64,000 nucleotides of DNA from Serratia rubidaea (GTDB lineage: Bacteria > Pseudomonadota > Gammaproteobacteria > Enterobacterales > Enterobacteriaceae): contig LR590463.1 in the NCBI GenBank assembly GCA_901472405.1, positions 558,001 to 622,000 on the forward strand. Direction: 5' to 3'. The position numbers were made by a program, and so were the translations under genes. The notes under the pieces are model-generated. The model saw nothing but the letters and a program-made list of their open reading frames with translations, did no database searches and was not told the origin of the DNA. Of the stretch, positions 21,022 through 30,901 are shown piece by piece. Within the stretch, counting starts at the first letter, position 1, and every line of letters starts with the position of its first letter.

Positions 21022-21834
21022 ATGTTATTTAGTGTAATTGCAGAAATGGATGAATCGAAATGGGATGATAAGCCGGGAGAGGAGTACCATTTTCCGAAAC
21101 GTTACGCCAAAATGCTTATATCTGGTACTCGGGTAGTTTACTACAAAGGTCGTTTGAGAGACCGGCGGTTTCGTGAGCAGCGCCTTTCTGATGAACCGCA
21201 CTATTTTGCCATTGCCACTATAGCCAATGTTTACCCCGATCCTAATGCAAAACGGGGAGAGTTGTACGCCATAGTGAAAGATTTTCAACCGTTTACTCAG
21301 CCGCTATTAGCCAAAAACCACCAAGGCTATTTTGAAAAGATACCGGCTAACCGGCAGTCTAATTACTGGCGTGATGGTGTTCGTCCCATCGACCAAGGCA
21401 CCTTTCAAACAATCATTGAGCATGCGCACCTTGGCTCTGTCATACAGCCAGAAGTAGATGTTGATACGGACGACAACACCCACTTAGAATCAGCGGCTAG
21501 CTATCGAGAAGGTGGAAAAATAAGCTACTTTAACACAAAATATGAGCGCGATCCGCAACTACGGCGTGCGGCAGTGAAGTTACATGGTGTTACTTGCTGC
21601 GCCTGCGGTTTTAATTTTAAAGCGTTTTATGGTGATTATGCTGAAGGGTTTATTCATATTCATCATATCCATCCTGTGTCGGAATTTGGTGGTGAGAAAG
21701 AGGTAAACCCTGTAACAGATTTAGTACCGCTTTGTGCTAATTGTCACAGTGTTATCCATCGTAGAAAAGATAGAACTCTGTCGGTCGATCAACTAAAAAC
21801 GATGATTGCATTAAACAAGGATGTAAAAAAGTAG
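21022..21834 (+). CDS. HNH endonuclease with possible PUA/EVE-like reader domain
   Basis: A protein of 270 residues. The C-terminal third holds an HNH nuclease with a zinc site: TCCACGF, then HIHHIHPVSEFGG and LVPLCANCHSVIHR. The N-terminal part (FPKRYAKMLISGTRVVYYKG, then YFAIATIANVYPD) resembles PUA-like EVE modules that bind modified bases, as in the type IV restriction enzymes that fuse EVE to HNH. Start: ATG 21022 is preferred; an upstream GTG (20947) would add a hydrophobic 25-residue segment not expected in this family. The gene is clearly AT-richer than its flanks, a sign of transfer. Confidence 0.75.
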   Translation: MLFSVIAEMDESKWDDKPGEEYHFPKRYAKMLISGTRVVYYKGRLRDRRFREQRLSDEPHYFAIATIANVYPDPNAKRGELYAIVKDFQPFTQPLLAKNHQGYFEKIPANRQSNYWRDGVRPIDQGTFQTIIEHAHLGSVIQPEVDVDTDDNTHLESAASYREGGKISYFNTKYERDPQLRRAAVKLHGVTCCACGFNFKAFYGDYAEGFIHIHHIHPVSEFGGEKEVNPVTDLVPLCANCHSVIHRRKDRTLSVDQLKTMIALNKDVKK

Positions 21835-21847
21835 CATTGGGGAAGCA

Positions 21848-22279
21848 ATGGGAAAGAAGTTAATATTGGTAGTCGCCGCCATCGGTTTACTCAGCGGTTG
21901 TTTTGGCGACAGGTTGGAGCAGCGTTATGCACCTGACTTGCCGCTCGAGGCTTCATTGCGCTCCGGTCAAGACGTCTGCATTTATCCGCCGCCAAAAGAT
22001 GGCGAGCAGCAGGATACGCTGCTGATCGCGGGCGGTGCGGAAGACAAGCTGTTGGAGGTCGACGGACGGGCATTGGCGCAGGGCATTTGCGTGACTCCGC
22101 ATGATTACCGCTTTCAGGCAGACCGGCCCTATAGCATGAGACTGAACTTTGTACCTGCAGAGGCGCGCCGGCAGCTGCAGGAGCGCTATGGCCGGACTTT
22201 TATCGCCAGGTTCAAAATCGTCGAGCAACATGGTCAGCGCCGGATTGAGAATCTGCCTGCGATAGACGGTAAACCGTAA
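21848..22279 (+). CDS. periplasmic lipoprotein, possible T6SS immunity type
   Basis: A 143-residue lipoprotein with lipobox LSGC (cysteine near residue 18). The chain has two further cysteines in DVCIYPP and GICVTPHDY. It shares that layout with the lipoprotein at 47098-47535 (CFAIP, QCVTYPQ), and both resemble small lipoproteins annotated as putative T6SS immunity proteins in enterobacteria. It lies 13 bases after the HNH gene but has a GC content closer to the chromosome. Function inferred only weakly. Confidence 0.75.
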   Translation: MGKKLILVVAAIGLLSGCFGDRLEQRYAPDLPLEASLRSGQDVCIYPPPKDGEQQDTLLIAGGAEDKLLEVDGRALAQGICVTPHDYRFQADRPYSMRLNFVPAEARRQLQERYGRTFIARFKIVEQHGQRRIENLPAIDGKP

Positions 22280-22308
22280 GGGGATGCCCTGACGTCAACA
22301 GGGGCAGG

Positions 22309-22368
22309 ATGTGGAAAATCCATATTCTGCTGTTGTTAATTGTCTTCTTAATTATTCCATTACTCTGA
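22309..22368 (+). CDS. possible 19-residue hydrophobic peptide
   Basis: An ATG with GGGGCAGG close upstream opens a 19-residue frame that is almost entirely leucine, isoleucine and valine after a short MWKIH head. It would be a minimal membrane peptide. It lies just after the lipoprotein gene. Such frames also arise by chance in AT-rich DNA, so support is limited. Confidence 0.3.
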   Translation: MWKIHILLLLIVFLIIPLL

Positions 22369-22699
22369 ATGATACCGATATCAACAACCGCCTCCCTCTG
22401 CGGCCTGTTCAACCATTTCCGTCGGGTGAACTTTGCGGGGGCGCTTGCATGATCGCACCGGCTGCTGAGCTGCAGCTTTAACCATCGTGATTTTGGCAGC
22501 ATGGGATGAAAATTTATATCAGGATAATTCACGTATTTCTTCAGGGTAAAATCCCCTATTTGTCGTGTTTTTAATACCTGTTGATACTTCTTTTAATCGG
22601 TTGTTTCTTATACAAACAATCAGAACGCCTAACCAATATTTCCATCTGCGGCGGCTTATGTCATCCTTGGCGCCCTGTTAAGTAAAAGGACCTTGCGTA
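22369..22699. other. AT-rich intergenic region before eagR
   Basis: About 330 bases without a supportable gene. Composition shifts from AT-rich to mixed. It should contain the promoter of the eagR-rhs operon, but I cannot single out a promoter. AAAGGA lies a few bases before the eagR start. Confidence 0.4.
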
Positions 22700-23152
22700 A
22701 TGCCTGATTTCTCCCGTTGCGCCTTTACCGAAGGCAGCGTCAAGCTGCCTGACGGCTACCGCGATCGCAGCGTTAACGTGCTGCTGGCCGGGGATGATAT
22801 TTCCCCCTCTCTGAATATTTCCCGTGATGCCCTGCTGGCGGAAGAAACGCTGGCGGATTACGTAACGCGTCAGCTGGCGACGCTGGCCGACGGCCTGAAG
22901 GGCTGGGTGCAAAAAAGTCGTGAGCCGGCGACGCTGGGCAATGGCGTGCTGAGCGGCGAATGCGTGCACGCCAGCTATATGCGCGACGGCAAACGCATCT
23001 GGCAGCGTCAGGCGGTGTTTGCCCTGCCGCAGGGGCAGGTTTTGGTCTTTACGCTGGCGCAGCCGCGCAAGCTGACGGCGCAGGATGAAGCGCTGTTGCA
23101 ACAGGTATTAGCCAGCTACCAGCCGGCGGCGGACGCCGCCTCACAGGCGTAA
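22700..23152 (+). CDS. eagR: EagR-type T6SS effector chaperone (DUF1795)
   Basis: A 150-residue cytoplasmic protein of the DUF1795/DcrB-like group. In T6SS loci these Eag proteins bind the N-terminal transmembrane segments of PAAR-Rhs effectors and load them onto VgrG. Its position 15 bases before the PAAR-Rhs gene is diagnostic, as in Serratia marcescens EagR1/RhsI1 and EagR2/RhsI2. No frameshift or truncation. The T6SS core genes are not in this window. Confidence 0.88.
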   Translation: MPDFSRCAFTEGSVKLPDGYRDRSVNVLLAGDDISPSLNISRDALLAEETLADYVTRQLATLADGLKGWVQKSREPATLGNGVLSGECVHASYMRDGKRIWQRQAVFALPQGQVLVFTLAQPRKLTAQDEALLQQVLASYQPAADAASQA

Positions 23153-23167
23153 TAAAGGAGCAGGAAC

Positions 23168-26100
23168 ATGGGTGAAGCAGCGCGCGTCGGGGACAGCATC
23201 GGCCACTCCCATGCGCTGGCAGGGATGATTGGCGGCACGCTTATCGGCGGCCTGATTGCCGCCGCCGGCGCGGTGGCGGCGGGCGCCCTGTTTGTCGCCG
23301 GGCTGGCGGCCTCCTGCGTGGGCGTCGGCGTGCTGCTGATTGGCGCCAGCCTGGCGGTGGGCTACCTCTCCGGCGAGCTGGCCACCAAGGCGCGCGACGG
23401 CATTGCCGCCGCCGGTGCCGGCAGTCTGTCGCCCAAGGGCACGATACTGACCGGCTCCGGCAACGTGTTTATCAACGGCAAACCGGCAGCCATCGCCACC
23501 GTCAGCCGCGTGGTCTGCGAGGATGACGGCCCGAGCATGCAGATGGCGCAGGGCTCGGACAAGGTGTTTATCAACGGCTACCCGGCGGTGCGCAGCGGCG
23601 ACAAGACCAACTGCGACGCGCAGGTGATGGCCGGCTCGCCCGATGTGCGCATCGGCGGCGGCACCGTCACCACGCTGCCCATCAAACCGGAAGTGCCCGA
23701 CTGGCTGTATAAAATCTCCGACCTGACGCTGCTGTTCGCCGGCCTGATAGGCGGCGTCGGCGGCGCGGCCAGCAAGCTGGGGGCGCTCGGACGTATGCTC
23801 AGCAAGGCGCCGGGCATCAACAAGCTTGGCCGCGTGGCCTGCCGCGCCGGTGCATTGATGACCGCCACCGCAGCGACGGGCATTATCGCCCGGCCGCTGG
23901 ACGTGGTCAGCGGGCAGAAGTTTCTCGACGGCGACGACGAGCTGGACTTTGTGCTGCCGTCGCGCCTGCCGGTGGCGTGGCAGCGCTACTGGCGCAGCGG
24001 CAACCCGGCGGAGGGCGTGCTGGGGCGCGGCTGGAGCCTGTTCTGGGAGAGCAGCCTGCAAATCTGGCAGGAAGGGCTGGTGTGGCGCGCGCCGTCCGGC
24101 GATTATGTCTCCTTCCCGATGGTGCCGCGCGGCCACAAGACCTACTGCGAAGCGGAAAAATGCTGGCTGATGCACAACGCCGACGGCAGCTGGCAGGTGT
24201 TCGACGTCAGCGAACAGGCGTGGCACTATCCGCGGCTGGAGGCGCAGCAGCCGAGCCGGTTGAGCATGATGACCGACGCCGTCGGCAACGCCACCTCGCT
24301 GTTCTATAACGACGCGGGGCAACTGAGCGAGCTGGTGGACAGCGCCGGGCAGCGTCTGGTCTGCCGCTACCTGACGACGGCCAACGGTGCGTTGCGGTTG
24401 GCGGCGGTAGCGTGGCAAAACGGCCAGGATGCACAGGTGCTGGCGAGCTACGGCTACGACGACGCGGGGCAGCTGGTCACCGTCCGCAACCGCGCCGGCG
24501 AGGTGACGCGGCGTTTTGGCTGGCAGGACGGGCTGATGGTCAGCCATCAGGACCAGAACGGCCTGCTGAACGAATACCGCTGGCAGGAGATTGACGGCCT
24601 GCCGCGGGTGGTGGCCTACCGCAACAGCGCCGGCGAGCAGCTGTCCGTCTATTATGATTTCGCCAACGGGACGCGCCGGGCGGTGCGTGACGATGGCAAA
24701 CAGGCGCTGTGGCAGCTGGACGATGACGACAACGTCGCGCAGTTCACCGACTATGACAGCCGTCGCTACGGCCTTATCTACGCGCGCGGCGAACTGTGCA
24801 GCGTGGTGCTGCCGGGCGGTGCGCAGCGGCAGAGCGAGTGGGATCCGTACGGCCGCATGCTGAGCGAGACCGACCCGCTGGGCCGCACCACCACCTACCA
24901 ATATTCCCGCAACAGCGGCCGCCTGTTCTCGGTCACCTGGCCTGACGGCAGCCAGGCGTTCCAGCACTGGGACGAGCAGGGGCGTCTGGTCAGACAGACG
25001 GACGCGCTGGGGCAGAGCACGCATTACCATTACCCGGACCCGGAAGAGAGTCTGCCGGAGCGCATCACCGACGCGCTGGGCGGTGAGGTGCAGCTGGTCT
25101 GGAACGCACAGGGGCAGCTGACGCGCCATACCGACTGTTCCGGCAGCGTCACCGCCTACACCTATGACGCGCTGGGCCAGCTGACGCATCGCACCGATGC
25201 GGAAGGCCACCTGACCCGCTACCGCTGGGACGATGCCGGCCGGCTGCAGCAGCTGCTCCATCCGGACGGCAGCGACGAGCAGTTTGACTGGAACGCGCAG
25301 GGCCAGCTGGCCGCGCACCGGGACCCGCTCGGCAGCGAGACGCGCTGGCAGTACACCCCGCTGGGCCTGCCGGACAGCATCACCGACCGCATCCAACCGC
25401 ACGCGTTGTTATCACTACGGCCCGCGCGGCTGGCTGATGCGGCTGGAGAACGGCAACGGCGCCGACTATCAGTTCAGCTACGACGCGGCAGGCCGCCTGC
25501 AGGTGGAACAGCGGCCGGACGGGCAGCGCCGTTACTACCATTACGGCGCCGACGGGCTGCCGACGACGCTGCTGGAAACCGGCGCACCGGCCGCTGATGG
25601 CGCCGTGGCAGAGCGGCGGCAGCACTTCCGCTTTGATGAGGCGGGCCAGCTGACGGCTCGCACCACCGACAGCGCCGAATGGCGCTACGACTACGACGCC
25701 GGCGGGCGGCTGACGACGCTGACGCGCACGCCGACCGCCGCCGGTGCGGCGCTGGGCATCGAGCCGGACAGCATCCGGCTGCGCTACGACCGCGCCGGTA
25801 ACCTGCTGAGCGAGCAGGGCGTCAACGGCGAGCTGCAGTATCAGTGGGATGCGCTGGGCAACCTGCAGGCGCTGACGCTGCCGCAGGGCGACCGGCTGCA
25901 GTGGCTCTATTACGGCTCCGGCCACGCCAGCGCCATCAAGTTCAATCAGCAGCTGGTGAGCGAGTTCAGCCGCGACCGGCTGCACCGGGAGACCGGACGT
26001 ACGCAGGGGGCGCTGCACCAGCGGCGGCAGTACGACGCGCTGGGCCGCCGCAGCTGGCAGAGCAGCGGTTTCAGCCACGGGCAACTGACGAAACCGGAAG

Positions 26101-27430
26101 ACGGCGTACTGTGGCGGGTGTACCACTACAGCGGCCGCGGCGAGATAGCCGGCGTCGACGACGCGCTGCGCGGAGAAATCCGCTACGGCTACGATGCGGA
26201 AGGACGCCTGCTGCAGCACCGCGAGGCGCAGCAGGGCAAGCCGGGCCACCGCCTGCAGTACGACATGGCGGATAACCTGCTGGGCTCGCAGAGCGCCAGC
26301 CGCACGCTGGAGGAGCAGTTGCCGCCGGCGCCGCTGGGGGACAACCGGCTGACGCACTGGCAGCAGCTGTTCTACCGTTACGACGCCTGGGGCAACCTGA
26401 TAAGCCGGCGCAACGGGCTGTACGAGCAGCACTATGTCTATGATGCGGACAACCGGCTGACGGCGGCGCACGGTCGCGGCCCGCAGGGCGAGTTCCGGGC
26501 GCAGTATCACTACGATGCGCTGGGCAGGCGCACGCGCAAGCAGGTGGACTACAAGGGTAAGGCGGCGCAGAGCACGCGTTTCCTGTGGCAGGGCTACCGG
26601 CTGTTGCAGGAGCAGCGGGACGATGGCACGCGCCGCAGCTGGAGCTACGAGCCGGACAGCCCGTGGACGCCGCTGGCGGCCATCGAACAGGCGGGGGAGA
26701 GCAGGCAGGCGGATATTTTCTGGCTGCACAGCGAGCAGAACGGCGCGCCGCTGGAAGTGACGGACGGCGAGGGCGGGCTGCGCTGGTCGGGGGATTACGA
26801 CACCTTCGGCAGGCTGAAGGGACAGACGGCGGCGGGCATCATGCAGCGCCGGGGAGCAGCCTATGAGCAGCCGCTGCGCTACGCCGGACAGTACCAGGAT
26901 AGCGAGAGCGGCTACACTATAATCTGTTCCGCTACTATGAGCCGGAGGTAGGTCGCTTTACTACCCAGGACCCGATAGGGCTGCAGGGTGGGCTGAACCT
27001 GTACCAGTATGCGCCGAACCCGTATGGGTGGGTGGATCCGTTGGGGTTGACTGCTTGTTCTATTAAGGCCGGACGTAATCGCCGAATGGCGATGAATAAA
27101 GCGAAGGATACGGCTGGAATTCCTAGATCACAGCAACATGAAAGTCATTGGCAGATAGGTAATGATCGTAGAAAGCAGGGGTATAGTAATTATATTTATT
27201 CTGAAAACCCGGCAGAGCATGGGAAATTTTACCAATATAGAAATGCTGAGGGGCATAAAGTTGTAGTGGTAGAACATACGAGCGATCCGAGAAACAAGAT
27301 TGGTGATGCACATTTCCATGCCGGCAGAGCAAAAACATCACCGCACACTTATGATTTTAAGACCGAAAGGTATGGTAAGGTTCCGGCGGATAGTTCAGGA
27401 GACCATCACATATATTATGATTATGACTAA
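23168..27430 (+). CDS. rhs: PAAR-Rhs T6SS effector with C-terminal toxin, two frameshifts
   Basis: The restored protein has 1420 residues. Order: two N-terminal hydrophobic helices (about 20-70) that need EagR, a PAAR domain (about 80-170), a further hydrophobic pair (about 185-240), a long YD-repeat shell, the core end motif [20 protein letters not shown] and DPLGL, then a toxin of about 120 residues. Breaks: one extra C at 25393-25394 and one missing G at 26910-26911; the displaced copy downstream still has that G. The toxin begins with [17 protein letters not shown] and ends with paired histidines (AHFHAG, DHHIYY), resembling HNH/EndoVII-type nuclease toxins. The shift to AT-rich DNA occurs exactly after DPLGL. 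Confidence 0.9.
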
Positions 27431-27866
27431 AAATGAAGCTCTTAAGAAAAAGATTGCCTTACAGAAAACAAAGGTTTTTTTGAGAAAAATTAATGGTGTC
27501 AGTAACGTTGAAGTCATTGACGTTGATGTGTTGGATTTAGTGGCGTATCGTGCTAAACAAAAAGAGATTTTCAGTTATGATAGTGACCTTGAGCCAATAG
27601 CTGATTTTTCTTTAGATAACTCTAATGATGCTATTGTTCAATGGCAATCGGATTGTCTAAAGAGTGTTATAGGAAAGAGTTTGTTATTTGAGATTAATGA
27701 TTATTTTTTTGTAAGATTGAAATTATTCAATGTGTTTGATTTTTTGGTAAGTCTTTATCTTGAAAATGGTAATAGGGATCTGGTTGTTTTTATTGAATCA
27801 CCATCGCAGATGTTAGCCTTCAATGAAGAGGAATATGCTATTTATTTTTATGATAAATTAATATAG
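27423..27866 (+). CDS. candidate immunity protein for the main Rhs toxin
   Basis: A 147-residue acidic cytoplasmic protein with no recognised domain. Its ATG overlaps the rhs stop codon, the usual position for the cognate immunity gene, and it shares the low GC of the toxin end. No signal peptide, in agreement with a toxin acting in the cytoplasm (a nuclease). The pairing is inferred from position. Confidence 0.75.
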   Translation: MTKNEALKKKIALQKTKVFLRKINGVSNVEVIDVDVLDLVAYRAKQKEIFSYDSDLEPIADFSLDNSNDAIVQWQSDCLKSVIGKSLLFEINDYFFVRLKLFNVFDFLVSLYLENGNRDLVVFIESPSQMLAFNEEEYAIYFYDKLI

Positions 27867-27880
27867 AAGGTTGTTTAAGG

Positions 27881-27979
27881 ATGTTGGAACCATTGATGTC
27901 TAGTTTTCTGGAGGCATTGGATGCGATAGATTTATCTATCCACGGATATAAAACATTTATATGCTTAGGGGATTTTTAA
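27881..27979 (+). CDS. short frame of unknown status (32 residues)
   Basis: ATG preceded by TTTAAGG, 15 bases after the immunity candidate, encoding 32 residues with no recognised features. It could be the remains of another immunity gene, since the displaced Rhs segment begins shortly after. Weak support. Confidence 0.25.
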   Translation: MLEPLMSSFLEALDAIDLSIHGYKTFICLGDF

Positions 27980-28020
27980 AGAATGAATAATAGAATTAAA
28001 CCGTTCTTAATTGTATAACG

Positions 28021-28048
28021 CCAGAAAGATCTTTTCAGCTCTTTCTGG
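28021..28048. repeat. 9-bp inverted repeat next to the Rhs duplication breakpoint
   Basis: CCAGAAAGA and TCTTTCTGG form a perfect 9-bp stem around a 10-base loop. The duplicated Rhs core sequence starts 10 bases later, at 28058. It may be a terminator without a U tract or a recombination scar. Confidence 0.6.
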
Positions 28049-28057
28049 TTCTATGAA

Positions 28058-28911
28058 CTGCGCGGAGAAATTCGCTACGGCTACGATGCGGAAGGACGCC
28101 TGCTGCAGCACCGCGAGGCGCAGCAGGGCAAGCCGGGCCACCGCCTGCAGTACGACATGGCGGATAACCTGCTGGGCGCGCAGAGCGCCAGCCGCACGCT
28201 GGAGGAGCAGTTGCCGCCGGCGCCGCTGGGGGACAACCGGCTGACGCACTGGCAGCAGCTGTTCTACCGTTACGACGCCTGGGGCAACCTGATAAGCCGG
28301 CGCAACGGGCTGTACGAGCAGCACTATGTCTACGATGCGGACAACCGGCTGACGGCGGCGCACGGCCGTGGCCCGCAGGGCGAGTTCCGGGCGCAGTATC
28401 ACTACGATGCGCTGGGCAGGCGTACGCGCAAGCAGGTGGACTACAAGGGCAAGGCGGCGCAGAGCACGCGTTTCCTGTGGCAGGGCTACCGGCTGTTGCA
28501 GGAGCAGCGGGACGATGGCACGCGCCGCAGCTGGAGCTACGAGCCGGACAGCCCGTGGACGCCGCTGGCGGCCATCGAACAGGCGGGGGAGAGCCGGCAG
28601 GCGGATATCTTCTGGCTGCACAGCGAGCAGAACGGCGCGCCGCTGGAGGTGACGGACGGCGAGGGCGGGCTGCGCTGGTCGGGGGATTACGACACCTTCG
28701 GCAGGCTGAAGGGACAGACGGCGGCGGGCATCATGCAGCGTCGGGGCGCAGCCTATGAGCAGCCGCTGCGCTACGCCGGACAGTACCAGGATTGCGAGAG
28801 CGGGCTACACTATAATCTGTTCCGCTACTATGAGCCGGAGGTTGGGCGTTTTACTACCCAGGATCCGATAGGGCTGCAGGGTGGGCTGAACCTGTACCAG
28901 TATGCGCCGAA
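28058..28911 (+). repeat. duplicated 3' part of the Rhs core
   Basis: Nearly identical to 26166-27018 of the main rhs gene, with only scattered substitutions and one extra G relative to the main copy. The match starts at CTGCGCGGAGAAAT and ends at TATGCGCCGAA, just before the toxin part. It gives the homology through which one tip can replace another. Confidence 0.95.
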
Positions 28912-29278
28912 TCCACTGAACTGGATCGACCCTATGGGGTTGAGTACTGTTCCGCTATCATTTAAAGCACAGTTTAGAGCAGCTAAGAGAGCGCTAAAAA
29001 TACCTAAAAATACAAATACACCTCGCCCTGTGAAGGTTTTTGATAACCGTTATGAAAATCGGACAGTGTGGCCATTTGAGGTCGATGGTGAGAAAAAGTA
29101 CATTATAATGCATGAAGAGGATAAGTTTGGACGAGGTCCCCATTTGCATACAGCTGATGCTTTGCATGGAGATCCATTAGAGCCACGGATGAGATATAAT
29201 CAACACCCAGGACATTATCCTGAAGACTTTTCAGGTATAAAAGATATTAAAAATAAAGGAGGTAAAATATGTCCGTGA
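28058..29278 (+). pseudogene. displaced Rhs tip 1: core fragment plus orphan toxin domain
   Basis: An in-frame fragment of the Rhs core followed by a new toxin domain of about 110 residues. There is no proper start: the frame is open from 28019 and the first ATG is 28157. After DPMGL the tip reads FKAQFRAAKRALKIPK, then FEVDGEKKYIIMHEEDKFG, RGPHLHTADA and HPGHYPED. The spaced histidines resemble HNH-type nuclease toxins, though I cannot name the family. It is not translated as part of a full Rhs unless recombined. Its own immunity candidate follows directly. Confidence 0.85.
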
Positions 29279-29625
29279 CACTTAAAGAAAGGCTTAAAGT
29301 TGCCAAAAATGAAAAGCAAAAAAAGATAATCATTAAAGATATTTGTGATGAGATTTTAATTTGTGATTCGGATGTCTCGTTTGTGGATGTTAGTTATAAT
29401 GATCTGTTGTCCCCTTTGTGTGGGCATGATGTTCAGTCAATTGGGTTTGAGGTTGATGATAAATTATTATTTGATAGGTTTGTTTGTTTTTTAAATGAGA
29501 AGCGTGTTAGTGGTGATGCTTACTTTTATATATCGAAAGAAGATTCTTATCATGTTATAAAAGTTAACATTTCATATTTCATATCTAATCCAGCTTTTTT
29601 TTTGGAGGTTGAAAGGCGGAAATAA
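29269..29625 (+). CDS. candidate immunity protein for displaced tip 1
   Basis: 118 residues, AT-rich, acidic, no signal peptide and no domain I recognise. A strong AAAGGAGG precedes the ATG, which overlaps the end of tip 1. The strong ribosome site suggests that it is still expressed, which would protect against siblings that carry this toxin. Confidence 0.75.
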   Translation: MSVTLKERLKVAKNEKQKKIIIKDICDEILICDSDVSFVDVSYNDLLSPLCGHDVQSIGFEVDDKLLFDRFVCFLNEKRVSGDAYFYISKEDSYHVIKVNISYFISNPAFFLEVERRK

Positions 29626-29730
29626 TGGAAAAAGTGACTGCATATTAGTATCCGTAAATGGGACGTTCGGGTTCTGTAAGCTATATACTGAATATAACTA
29701 TGAGTTGGTTGAATGGGGGTGATTAATACC

Positions 29731-30163
29731 AGCCGGTGGTAGAGGTTGGTCGCTTTACTACTCAGGATCCGATAGGTTGCAGGGCGGGCTGAACTTGTAC
29801 CAGTATGCGCCTAATCCGTATGGGTGGGTGGATCCGCTGGGGTTGAGCTGTGGGAGCTTTACAAAGAATCCTGACGACATCCATTTCATGCAAAGTTCAA
29901 TCAATAATCAAACGGGTGAGTATACCGTTCTCAATAACGCAGCGGCTCTTAAAAACGGTACTCTTAAGCCTACCGATTTACCGGCAATTAAGATCTGGCA
30001 AGACTCGAGCGGAAAATTATGGACTCTGGATCACCAGAGGCTTGCCGCATTCAAGCTGTCAGGGCTGAAAGAAGTACCGGTTCAGTGGGCTACGGAGAAG
30101 GAAATTGCCGGTCAAATGTGGAAGATAACCACAAGAACTGAATGGTTAAGGTGTCATTCTTAA
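29731..30163 (+). pseudogene. displaced Rhs tip 2: short core remnant plus ParB-like toxin domain
   Basis: About 110 bases of Rhs core end remain ([10 protein letters not shown], then [22 protein letters not shown]), broken by one missing G near 29776. The tip of about 115 residues contains DIHFMQSSI, ALKNGTLKPTDLPAIKIW, then TLDHQRLAAFKLSGLKEVPVQW, which resembles the ParB/sulfiredoxin-like fold found in some polymorphic toxins. An open frame from TTG 29777 runs to 30163. It is not connected to a full rhs gene. Confidence 0.78.
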
Positions 30164-30201
30164 AATGGGTGATGGTATTAAGAGAATTATAGGTGGTTGA
30201 A

Positions 30202-30450
30202 ATGTTGGATTATTTATTACCAGTTAGCAGTAAAGATGGACTTGTTAAACTTATATTGGCTCTGGCGAAAGATCTTAAAGACAACCCAGATGAATGGGAA
30301 AATAAAGATCTCGGTTCTTATCTTGAAGCTATAGCTTCATGGATAGAAGATATGGATGGGTATTATGAAAATACTAACCAGCCGTTACCAAAGGATACGA
30401 ACTGGAAAGTTTTTGCAGATATTTTAATGGCTGCAAAAGTCTACGAATAA
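30202..30450 (+). CDS. candidate immunity protein for displaced tip 2
   Basis: 82 residues from ATG 30202, with AGGTGG six bases upstream (a GTG at 30193 is the alternative). It contains DNPDEWENKDLGSYLEAIASW and ends in ADILMAAKVYE, a pattern I associate with the small DUF7660 family; that name is from memory and unverified. It directly follows tip 2, so it is the likely cognate immunity gene. Confidence 0.72.
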   Translation: MLDYLLPVSSKDGLVKLILALAKDLKDNPDEWENKDLGSYLEAIASWIEDMDGYYENTNQPLPKDTNWKVFADILMAAKVYE

Positions 30451-30502
30451 TAAAAGTGGAAAGATCTTCCTTATCCTTCCGGCTTTTTGTTTTAGCCGTC
30501 TC

Positions 30503-30898
30503 CAGTATGCGCCTCATCCGTATGGGTGGGTGGATCCGCTGGGACTGACCAGTTGTTAAAATTTTGCTGATAAAGATAAATTAACTTCCCACTTCAAAAA
30601 GCATGGTGGAGAATTTAGAGCCAAATCAGATCAAGAATATTTAGATATTGGTCGTAACATAATAAAAAATGGTCATAAAGTCCAATATAATTATAAAGGT
30701 GAGCTAAGAACTGGTTACGTTTCTTATATGGGAAATACATCAAAAGGTGCAACAAAAGTTGGCTTTGTTGGAACCAACTCTGATGGATATATAACCACGA
30801 TTCACACTAAGAGTGGAAAGGATATCTGGAAAACTCTAAATGGTAATGCTAAGGATAATGTTATAAACGTTGTTCCAAGAAATGCGGAAGGATTATAG
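30503..30898 (+). pseudogene. displaced Rhs tip 3 with an internal stop
   Basis: Starts with the Rhs core end ([18 protein letters not shown]), then a TAA at 30557-30559, then continues in the same frame to a stop at 30896-30898. The tip reads DKLTSHFKKHGGEFRAKSDQ, a GRNIIKNGHKVQY segment and TGYVSYMGNT, with a later FVGTNSDG, resembling BECR-fold (RelE/barnase-like) toxin ends in CdiA and Rhs proteins. The stop separates core and toxin exactly at the junction, so the toxin cannot be made from this frame without repair. Confidence 0.75.
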
Positions 30899-30901
30899 AA
30901 T

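Noticed and set aside
23141-25402. A 753-residue open frame on the minus strand opposite rhs
   Set aside because: It is the antisense shadow of the GC-rich rhs frame. It has no ribosome site and a composition typical of antisense reading (rich in Arg, Ala, Gln, His), whereas the plus strand encodes clear PAAR and YD-repeat motifs.
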